A stretch of 5,253 nt of DNA from an uncultured Bacteroidota bacterium (GTDB lineage Bacteria; Bacteroidota; Bacteroidia; Chitinophagales; Chitinophagaceae), in the NCBI GenBank assembly GCA_903912435.1, contig CAIWHI010000381.1:1-5253 (forward strand). The letters run 5' to 3'. This document shows positions 1 to 5,253 of this stretch, piece by piece (the stretch's first letter is position 1; each line of letters begins with the position of its first letter). Below the pieces are notes generated by a model, which was not told the DNA's origin, searched no databases, and saw only the letters and a list, made by a program, of their open reading frames with translations. The position numbers and the translations under genes are program-made.

Positions 1-773
1 ATAGCTGTGCCTACGACATTTTCTATGGTTTTATTATACCTGCTTATTTCGTGCCACTCGTTGCTAAAGGCCTTTACATTGCTTATGCCCATTAGTGTTT
101 CTTGTACCACAGTGCCACTTTCAGCCAACTGGTCTTGCGACTTGCGCGACATTTTCCTGATGAATTTTCCAAATACCAGGGCTATAACTATAATCACCGG
201 CACTACCGATAGCATCACAGCCGTCATTTTAGGGCTAATGAATAATATAAGGCCAATACCGATAACCAATGTTAAAACTCCCCTTAAAATTTCGGCAAAA
301 ACAGTAGTCACCGCATCCTGTATCTGCGATACATCGACAGTAATTCTGCTGCTTAACTCTCCCACACGCCTTTGGGCAAAAAAGTCCATAGACATCATTA
401 TCATGCGGCTGTAAATATCCTTACGCATATCACCCACCGCATTTTCACCTACCGATGTGAACAAGTATATCCTGAAAAAGGAAATAACCATCTGCACACT
501 TAGCAAGCCTATCATCAGCAGGGCTATTGTTCCTGGTGTATAAGCATAGGCTCCTTTCAGGTCTCCATGAGCACTGTCTATCAATTTTTTAAGCAGAAAG
601 GGGAAGGCCATTGTGGTGCCACTGCTCAGGGCTATAAAAATTAGCCCACCAATAAACTGTGCCTTATATGGGGCTATATACTTTAAAATTGCAAGGGCTT
701 CATTTACTGATTCCTTGCTAATCTTTACTTTTGGTGATTCTTCACCGTTGGTATTTCTTCCTGGCCTTGCCAT
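1..773 (-). CDS. MsbA-type ABC exporter, N-terminal membrane part (runs off the window)
   Basis: Reading the minus strand from the ATG at 773 gives 257 uninterrupted residues up to the window edge, about the first 40% of a usual 580-600 residue half-transporter. A hydrophilic N-terminus (1-35) is followed by likely membrane helices near 38-60, 81-104, 160-180 and 183-203. The first cytoplasmic loop has the family signature: FFAQRRVGEL at 131-140, then SSRITVDVSQIQ. A second typical stretch, QETLMGISNVKAF, lies at 224-236. Together these identify a type-1 ABC exporter membrane domain; the ATPase domain (Walker A, signature, Walker B) would lie beyond the window. Such proteins sit in the inner membrane as dimers and export lipids, lipid A or other hydrophobic cargo; the substrate cannot be told from this part. 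The ATG is preferred because a TGA lies in frame 19 codons upstream and a strong promoter sits just before it. It is divergent from rfbB. Family is certain; the name msbA is not. Confidence 0.93.
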   Translation of the reverse strand, partial: MARPGRNTNGEESPKVKISKESVNEALAILKYIAPYKAQFIGGLIFIALSSGTTMAFPFLLKKLIDSAHGDLKGAYAYTPGTIALLMIGLLSVQMVISFFRIYLFTSVGENAVGDMRKDIYSRMIMMSMDFFAQRRVGELSSRITVDVSQIQDAVTTVFAEILRGVLTLVIGIGLILFISPKMTAVMLSVVPVIIVIALVFGKFIRKMSRKSQDQLAESGTVVQETLMGISNVKAFSNEWHEISRYNKTIENVVGTA

Positions 774-797
774 TATAGTAGTATCGGGATATTTGCG

Positions 798-827
798 CAA
801 AGGTATCGCTACGCAGGCAGCTAGCAA
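798..827 (-). promoter_or_regulatory. Bacteroidota-type promoter of the ABC exporter gene
   Basis: On the minus strand a TTG (825-827) is followed after exactly 19 bases by TACCTTTG (798-805). This matches the Bacteroidota primary-sigma consensus of a -33 TTG and a -7 TAnnTTTG box at normal spacing. The -7 box ends 24 bases before the ATG at 773, so the 5' leader would be short, roughly 15-20 bases. No Shine-Dalgarno sequence is seen in the leader, as is usual in this phylum. Confidence 0.8.
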
Positions 828-964
828 TCATAAAAATCGGTAAATGGGCTATTTTGGTCGGTGGAATGATAAATGAATCACTTATTTGTTATTTATACGG
901 TAAGGAGACCCCAAAAATCATATAGAAGGCCATGCAAACCTCTCCACTTTCAAAAATAAAAAAC

Positions 965-972
965 TAATTTCG
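965..972 (+). promoter_or_regulatory. Possible -7 box of the rfbB-rfbA operon
   Basis: TAATTTCG differs from the Bacteroidota -7 consensus TAnnTTTG at one position and ends only 4 bases before the rfbB ATG. Transcription would then start at or within a few bases of the start codon, giving a leaderless or nearly leaderless mRNA. No TTG occurs at the expected distance upstream; that stretch is C-rich and then A-rich (951-963). The box is therefore a candidate, not a firm call. Confidence 0.4.
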
Positions 973-976
973 CGGC

Positions 977-2035
977 ATGAAAAAAACATTGCTCATAACA
1001 GGTGGAGCGGGATTTATAGGCTCTCATGTAGTTCGTTTATTTGTAACAAAATACCCTGATTATAAGATCGTTAACCTCGATGCCCTAACTTATGCAGGCA
1101 ACCTCGAAAATCTCAAAGACATTGAGAAATATCCTAATTACAACTTCGTAAAAGCCGATATTACCGATGCCGACGAAATCCTGAGCCTTTTCAAAAATGA
1201 TAATTTCGATGGTGTAATACACCTTGCCGCCGAAAGTCATGTAGACAGGTCTATTACAGACCCTAATGCCTTTATCCGCACCAATGTAATGGGTACTGCC
1301 AACCTGCTTAATGCTGCCATTGAAGTATGGAAAGGCAATATGGAGGGCAAACGTTTCTATCATGTTTCTACCGATGAGGTTTATGGTTCCCTGGGCGATG
1401 AAGGTTTCTTCTTGGAGACTACCCCCTACGACCCTCAATCACCTTACTCTGCTTCTAAAGCTGCATCTGACCATTTTGTGCGCGCTTATGGCAATACTTA
1501 CCACATGCCTTTTGTAATTACCAATTGCAGCAACAATTATGGCCCAAACCATTTTCCTGAAAAACTGATACCGCTGTTTATCAATAATATTGTAAATAAC
1601 AAACCACTGCCTGTATACGGCGATGGTAAATATACCCGAGACTGGCTTTACGTGGTAGACCACGCCAGGGCTATTGATATGGTGTTCCACGGTGGCCGTA
1701 ATGGGGAGACTTACAATATTGGTGGTTTCAACGAGTGGCAGAATATTGAGTTGATCAAGTTGCTTTGCAAGGAAATGGACGAAAAACTTGGCCGCGAACC
1801 AGGCGAATCAGCAAAACTGATTACCTATATCAAAGACCGTCCCGGTCACGACCGCCGGTACGCAATTGATGCCAATAAAATTAATAAAGAACTGGGCTGG
1901 TATCCGTCAGTTACATTTGAAGAAGGATTGAGCAAGACAATTGACTGGTACCTGAGCAATGAAGAGTGGCTAAATGATGTAACATCGGGCAATTACCAGA
2001 ATTATTATAAACAACAGTACTCAAACAATCAATAA
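977..2035 (+). CDS. rfbB: dTDP-glucose 4,6-dehydratase
   Basis: This cytoplasmic, NAD-dependent enzyme converts dTDP-glucose to dTDP-4-keto-6-deoxyglucose, the second step of dTDP-L-rhamnose synthesis and the branch point to other dTDP-deoxysugars. The 352-residue protein is a full-length extended short-chain dehydrogenase. The Rossmann NAD-binding motif TGGAGFIGS is at 8-16 and the acidic end of strand 2 (NLDALTYAGN) at 33-42. The catalytic triad region STDEVYG is at 131-137, giving T132, D133 and E134. The YxxxK pair is Y157 and K161. NNYGPNHFPEKLIP at 186-199 and RPGHDRRYAID at 288-298 are typical of RmlB substrate binding. All expected catalytic residues are present. The start is fixed by the glycine motif lying 8 residues in. 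It leads an operon with rfbA, which begins 3 bases after its stop. The product is secure; gene name rmlB is a synonym. Confidence 0.97.
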   Translation: MKKTLLITGGAGFIGSHVVRLFVTKYPDYKIVNLDALTYAGNLENLKDIEKYPNYNFVKADITDADEILSLFKNDNFDGVIHLAAESHVDRSITDPNAFIRTNVMGTANLLNAAIEVWKGNMEGKRFYHVSTDEVYGSLGDEGFFLETTPYDPQSPYSASKAASDHFVRAYGNTYHMPFVITNCSNNYGPNHFPEKLIPLFINNIVNNKPLPVYGDGKYTRDWLYVVDHARAIDMVFHGGRNGETYNIGGFNEWQNIELIKLLCKEMDEKLGREPGESAKLITYIKDRPGHDRRYAIDANKINKELGWYPSVTFEEGLSKTIDWYLSNEEWLNDVTSGNYQNYYKQQYSNNQ

Positions 2036-2038
2036 ATC

Positions 2039-2905
2039 ATGAAAGGAATAATACTGGCCGGTGGATCCGGTACCCGTCTTTATCCATTGACCATAGCTGT
2101 GAGCAAGCAGTTGATGCCTGTATTTGATAAGCCAATGGTTTACTATCCATTGTCTACCCTTATGTTGGCCGGCATTAATGAGATACTAATCATCACTACT
2201 CCTGAAGACCAACCTGCATTCAAGAAATTATTGGGCGATGGTAGCCAGATAGGTTGCCGTTTCGAATATGTGATACAGCCTAAACCAGAAGGACTGGCCC
2301 AGGCATTTATATTGGGTGCCGATTTTATTGGTACCGACCCTGTGGCACTCGTATTGGGCGACAATATATTTTATGGTTCTGGCATGGGTACTTTGTTGAA
2401 AAATAAGGTTAATCCCGATGGTGCCGTGGTATTTGCTTATCAGGTTCATGACCCTGAGCGTTATGGCGTGGTTGAATTCGACAAACAGAACAAAGTAATC
2501 AGCATAGAAGAAAAACCAAAGGAACCTAAATCAAACTTTGCGGTACCAGGTCTTTACTTCTATGATAATGAGGTAGTTGCAATCTCAAAAGCGATTAAAC
2601 CATCGCACCGTGGTGAGTTGGAAATTACTGATGTAAACAAGGTATACCTTGAAAAAGGCAAACTTGAAGTAGGTGTCCTCGACCGTGGCACTGCATGGCT
2701 CGATACAGGTACTTTCGATTCTTTGATTGAGGCTGGTGAATTTATAGAGGTGATTGAAAAACGCCAGGGTCTTAAAATAGGTTGTATAGAAGAAATAGCC
2801 TATCGTAATGGTTGGATTGATGATGAGCAAATGAACAAGCTGGCATCTTTCTATATGAAGAGTGGATACGGTGCGTATTTGAAGAAGTTGATTGGAACGA
2901 TTTAG
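2039..2905 (+). CDS. rfbA: Glucose-1-phosphate thymidylyltransferase
   Basis: RfbA (RmlA) joins dTTP and glucose-1-phosphate to dTDP-glucose and pyrophosphate, supplying the substrate of RfbB. At 288 residues it has the usual length for the family. The nucleotide-binding signature GGSGTRLYPLT is at 8-18, with R13 followed by SKQLMP at 22-27. LGDN at 106-109 contains the metal-binding D108, EEKP at 157-160 the sugar-phosphate-binding K159, and AWLDTGT at 219-225 the second metal ligand D222. ELEITDVN at 193-200 is also typical. The C-terminal helical part that forms the allosteric dTDP-sugar site in characterised homologues is present (about 226-288), so feedback inhibition by the end product is likely but inferred. 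The 3-base gap to rfbB implies co-transcription and probably coupled translation. No rfbC or rfbD follows: transcription meets a terminator hairpin about 95 bases downstream. Three further in-frame stops (TAG TAG TAA) follow its TAG. Confidence 0.97.
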   Translation: MKGIILAGGSGTRLYPLTIAVSKQLMPVFDKPMVYYPLSTLMLAGINEILIITTPEDQPAFKKLLGDGSQIGCRFEYVIQPKPEGLAQAFILGADFIGTDPVALVLGDNIFYGSGMGTLLKNKVNPDGAVVFAYQVHDPERYGVVEFDKQNKVISIEEKPKEPKSNFAVPGLYFYDNEVVAISKAIKPSHRGELEITDVNKVYLEKGKLEVGVLDRGTAWLDTGTFDSLIEAGEFIEVIEKRQGLKIGCIEEIAYRNGWIDDEQMNKLASFYMKSGYGAYLKKLIGTI

Positions 2906-2996
2906 TAGTAGTAAGTAGATAGTAGAAAGATATTTCATATTATGTATTTAGTTAATAGTAGATAGCCATATTTGTATCATTATTCTTCAAAATAAA

Positions 2997-3034
2997 AAAA
3001 AGTCCTGAAGGAGTTAGCCTTTTCAGGGCTTTTT
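2997..3034. terminator. Bidirectional intrinsic terminator between rfbA and the convergent gene
   Basis: AGTCCTGAA (3001-3009) pairs with TTCAGGGCT (3022-3030) through nine pairs including one G-T. The loop is 12 bases, and GG and CC inside it may extend the stem. An A run on the left (2994-3000) and a T run on the right (3030-3034) lengthen the stem and provide the U tract. In the rfbA direction the tract is five T; in the minus direction it is seven to eight T, so the hairpin should be stronger for the convergent gene. The position between two convergent 3' ends supports a shared role. Confidence 0.85.
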
Positions 3035-3078
3035 CATTTCTTTGATAATGAAAATGTAAATAAAAATCAATAACTACA

Positions 3079-3119
3079 TTTCGCTCGCCGCTCCCCGGAC
3101 TCACTCTAATCTTTCGCTC
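3079..3119. repeat. Short GC-rich patch with a direct repeat
   Basis: TTTCGCTC occurs at 3079-3086 and again at 3112-3119, with a GC-rich run between (CGCCGCTCCCCGGACTC at 3085-3101). The patch contrasts with the A/T-rich bases on both sides and lies in the 3' region of the minus-strand gene, before the terminator. No open frame or transposon end is seen. It could be a degenerate intergenic repeat or chance. Confidence 0.3.
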
Positions 3120-3137
3120 CACATACTAAATCTCACA

Positions 3138-3827
3138 TTACACCTTCACCCCTTTCCACTTCATATACCCTAGCTTTATCCCAATTACAGGTGCTGGTGC
3201 AAATGTGGTTACATTACTATTGTAGGGGCAATCGGGCCTTTGGAAACCCTGGCTGTTTTGTTCATAGGTGATGGTTTTGTCACGAAACTTTACATGAAAT
3301 TGTAGCCCGGCATAAAAATCGGCACAGAAATTTTTGTAAGTACGTTTACCACCTATAATAAATTGAGGTACTACAGCCACACAATTTTCAGACTGCATAC
3401 GGTATGCCGGATCCATTTTCCTGCGGCCTGTATTCACCTGCTCGGTACCATACCACAGGTATTTAAAACTGATAGCCGGAGAATAATATCTGTGCCAGTC
3501 TTTTTTCTTCTGTGTCTTCTTATATAGAACATATCCAGCCCTTAATACCGGTCCCTGGTACACCCCAACGCTTACCCTGTCGCCATGTGAGGTAACGATA
3601 CCAAACTGGTCGCTATAGTGCACCTGGTAGGCAATGTCAAGCTGATAGCTTTTTAACCGGTTATTAGAAGTGGAAAATTTCTCCACTCCTACTTTAGGTA
3701 TTGAGGTAACATCATATACCAAATCGGTATTCACATAATAATCAGGTACTGCATCGGTTGCTGCTTGCTGTGCAAATAAGGCTACCGGGCAAAATGACAA
3801 TAAAAATATTAAAAGGGTTTTGTTCAT
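3138..3827 (-). CDS. Secreted envelope protein of unknown function, possible outer-membrane beta-barrel
   Basis: I do not recognise this 229-residue protein. It begins with a clear signal peptide: MNK, a hydrophobic stretch at 4-18, and ALFAQ at 16-20, so cleavage is likely near residue 19 or 20. A Cys at 13 lies inside the hydrophobic part after LSF, a poor lipobox. The mature part is rich in aromatic and alternating polar/apolar segments that could be beta strands, for example 61-69, 85-102, 115-127, 150-160, 167-182 and 212-222. This suits a small outer-membrane or periplasmic beta protein, but it does not end in the terminal aromatic usual for many outer-membrane barrels, stopping instead after GVKV. 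Three Cys remain in the mature protein (149, 168, 200), and a basic segment KKTQKKKDWHR is at 103-113. The gene stands alone, convergent to rfbA and divergent from coaBC, with its own -7 box and terminator. The signal peptide and gene prediction are firm; the barrel is inference. Confidence 0.85.
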   Translation of the reverse strand: MNKTLLIFLLSFCPVALFAQQAATDAVPDYYVNTDLVYDVTSIPKVGVEKFSTSNNRLKSYQLDIAYQVHYSDQFGIVTSHGDRVSVGVYQGPVLRAGYVLYKKTQKKKDWHRYYSPAISFKYLWYGTEQVNTGRRKMDPAYRMQSENCVAVVPQFIIGGKRTYKNFCADFYAGLQFHVKFRDKTITYEQNSQGFQRPDCPYNSNVTTFAPAPVIGIKLGYMKWKGVKV

Positions 3828-3839
3828 ATTGTTTCACTA

Positions 3840-3847
3840 CAAATGTA
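3840..3847 (-). promoter_or_regulatory. -7 promoter box of the secreted-protein gene
   Basis: On the minus strand TACATTTG matches the Bacteroidota -7 consensus TAnnTTTG exactly and ends 12 bases before the ATG at 3827. At about 19 bases upstream there is ATT rather than TTG, so the -33 element is weak or absent. The leader would be only a few bases long. Confidence 0.55.
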
Positions 3848-3986
3848 AATCATTATTAGGTAATTTAATAGTTCGCCCCGATTGGAGTACTTGTTTTAAC
3901 GAACGAGCATATATTTTAGCTGAAATTCAAACCTGCTTTCGAATTTTATCATTTTATATAAATAGGCTGCATCCCACCTTTCGCAC

Positions 3987-3994
3987 AATCTTTG
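3987..3994 (+). promoter_or_regulatory. Possible -7 box of coaBC
   Basis: AATCTTTG differs from TAnnTTTG only in its first base and ends 24 bases before the coaBC ATG, the same distance as at the ABC exporter gene. No TTG is found at the expected upstream spacing. The 191-base spacer between this gene and the divergent one must hold a promoter for coaBC, and this is the best candidate I see. Confidence 0.35.
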
Positions 3995-4018
3995 TAACTT
4001 GCAAACACTTTTCAAATT

Positions 4019-5233
4019 ATGTCTTTAAACGGCAAAAAAATCATATTGGCAATTACCGGCAGTATAGCCGCTTACAAAACCCCGCAATTTGTTCGCCTAC
4101 TGGTGAAATCAGGTGCAGAGGTAAAGGTGGTTATTACAGATGCGGCTTCGGCCTTTGTTAGCCCATTGGCTTTGGCAACAGTATCGAAAAACCCTGTATT
4201 GTCTAGTGTAAGTGATGGGGCTACCTGGAACAACCATGTGGAACTAGGTCTTTGGGCTGATGCTTTATTAATTGCCCCCTGTAGTGCCAATACATTAGGT
4301 AAACTAGCTAATGGTTTGTGCGACAATTTATTATGCGCTGTTTATCTATCAGCCCGCTGCCCTGTTTTTATAGCTCCGGCAATGGATGAGGATATGTGGA
4401 AGCACCCATCCACGCAATTGAACATTGGCAAAGTAAAAAGCTATGGGAATCAAATCATTCCCGTTGGTCATGGCGAATTGGCGAGTGGATTGGTAGGTGA
4501 AGGCCGTATGGCCGAACCGGAAGATATGGTTAGTCATCTCGAAGATTTCTTTACTAATGTTCCACTACCATTAAATGGATTGAATGCCCTGGTTACAGCC
4601 GGACCTACTTATGAAAAACTAGACCCGGTAAGGTTTATAGGTAATTATTCTACTGGCAAAATGGGTATTGCTATTTCAGAGGCTTTAGCTGCAAAAGGGG
4701 CTATTGTTAATTTGGTGTTGGGACCTACTCATTTGAGTACTTCCCACCAAAATATTAAGGTAATAAAAGTGGAAAGTGCCCATGAAATGTATGATGCGAG
4801 CATGAGGGTATTTGGCGAAGCTCATATTGCTGTGCTTTCGGCTGCTGTTGCCGACTATAGACCTACCCTAAAGGAAACAGAAAAAATTAAGAAGAAGGAA
4901 AACGGTCTTACGCTCGAATTAACCAAAACAGAGGATATATTGGCTAATCTGGGTAAAATAAAAGCTCATTGGCAAACGTTAGTAGGTTTTGCATTAGAGA
5001 CTACAAATGAGCTTGAAAATGCAAGAGAAAAACTGATTCGTAAAAATGCCGATATGATTGTGCTCAATTCTTTAAAGGACGAAGGTGCTGGTTTTGGGCA
5101 TGATACTAACAAGATATCATTAATTACCAATGATGGTGGAATCAAAGATTTGCCCTTACAATCTAAAAAAGATGCTGCAAATGCAATTGTTGGCCAAATA
5201 ATAGAAATGAGATATGCTAAAGAAATTGCTTAG
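4019..5233 (+). CDS. coaBC: Bifunctional phosphopantothenoylcysteine decarboxylase / phosphopantothenate-cysteine ligase
   Basis: This cytoplasmic enzyme performs two steps of coenzyme A synthesis. CoaB joins 4'-phosphopantothenate and cysteine using CTP; CoaC decarboxylates the product with FMN to 4'-phosphopantetheine. At 404 residues it is full length. CoaC covers about 1-180: FMN-binding TGSIAAYK at 13-20, catalytic H73 in NHVEL, APCSAN at 86-91, and PAMDEDMW at 120-127. CoaB covers about 187-404: TAGPTYEKLDPVRF at 193-206, GNYSTGKMG at 208-216 with N209, SAAVADYRP at 274-282 and KIKK at 289-292. Two CoaC positions differ from the E. coli enzyme: Asn of PAMN is Asp123, and the Cys of the ACG clamp is Ser156 (ELASGLVGEGRM, 153-164). 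I think such forms are common in this phylum, so activity is still expected. The ATG is chosen because the FMN loop lies 13 residues in. It is divergent from the secreted-protein gene. Nothing in its surroundings ties it to the sugar genes. Confidence 0.97.
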   Translation: MSLNGKKIILAITGSIAAYKTPQFVRLLVKSGAEVKVVITDAASAFVSPLALATVSKNPVLSSVSDGATWNNHVELGLWADALLIAPCSANTLGKLANGLCDNLLCAVYLSARCPVFIAPAMDEDMWKHPSTQLNIGKVKSYGNQIIPVGHGELASGLVGEGRMAEPEDMVSHLEDFFTNVPLPLNGLNALVTAGPTYEKLDPVRFIGNYSTGKMGIAISEALAAKGAIVNLVLGPTHLSTSHQNIKVIKVESAHEMYDASMRVFGEAHIAVLSAAVADYRPTLKETEKIKKKENGLTLELTKTEDILANLGKIKAHWQTLVGFALETTNELENAREKLIRKNADMIVLNSLKDEGAGFGHDTNKISLITNDGGIKDLPLQSKKDAANAIVGQIIEMRYAKEIA

Positions 5234-5253
5234 GCCCCTATATCTAATTTGTG

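Noticed and set aside
7..414. Plus-strand open frame of 135 codons
   Set aside because: It lies opposite the ABC exporter reading frame, whose residues match family signatures; the plus-strand product shows no recognisable motif.
613..843. Plus-strand open frame of 76 codons
   Set aside because: It overlaps the exporter start and its promoter on the other strand and resembles no known protein.
881..888. CTTATTTG as a -7 box for rfbB
   Set aside because: It lacks the TA pair of the consensus, and the only TTG upstream (854-856) is 24 bases away, too far for normal spacing.
1085..1690. Minus-strand open frames inside rfbB
   Set aside because: rfbB is a complete, well-conserved gene; the antisense frames are by-products of its codons.
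3789..3791. Cys13 of the secreted protein as a lipoprotein attachment site
   Set aside because: The residue before it is Phe, which fits a lipobox poorly, and the hydrophobic stretch continues to a typical ALFAQ cleavage site.
3820..4161. Plus-strand open frame crossing the spacer into coaBC
   Set aside because: It overlaps the divergent gene start and runs out of frame into coaBC; no domain is seen and the spacer holds promoter-like elements.
5234..5253. Promoter-like TAATTTG after coaBC
   Set aside because: It is one base short of TAnnTTTG and the window ends before any gene that it could serve.

Overview
The window looks like chromosomal DNA from a member of the Bacteroidota. Three things point there: a full TTG-N19-TAnnTTTG promoter and other -7-like elements close to start codons; no recognisable Shine-Dalgarno sequences before the genes; and core genes with Bacteroidota-like sequence at moderate GC. 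A Chitinophagales- or Sphingobacteriales-like bacterium would fit, but that finer placement is a guess.

Layout: bases 1-773 (minus strand) hold the N-terminal membrane part of an MsbA-type ABC exporter, cut by the window edge. A 203-base divergent spacer follows, with a very good promoter for the exporter and a weaker candidate for the plus-strand genes. Bases 977-2905 are a two-gene operon, rfbB then rfbA, separated by 3 bases. These enzymes turn glucose-1-phosphate and dTTP into dTDP-4-keto-6-deoxyglucose, the precursor of dTDP-L-rhamnose and other deoxysugars of surface glycans. The 232-base convergent spacer 2906-3137 holds a strong hairpin flanked by A and T runs, which can end transcription from both sides. 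Bases 3138-3827 (minus) encode a secreted, probably envelope-located protein of unknown function. A second divergent spacer of 191 bases separates it from coaBC (4019-5233, plus), the bifunctional enzyme making 4'-phosphopantetheine for coenzyme A. The last 20 bases are non-coding as far as they go.

The rfb pair is a sugar-nucleotide supply module, and an envelope ABC exporter starts divergently beside it. A shared role in surface polysaccharide or lipid export is plausible but rests only on adjacency. The secreted protein and coaBC show no functional link to the rest. I found no RNA gene, CRISPR array, insertion sequence or prophage trace, and nothing that makes a convincing new system. The points most worth a second look are the altered active-site residues in the CoaC half of CoaBC, the unknown secreted protein, and the probably leaderless start of rfbB.
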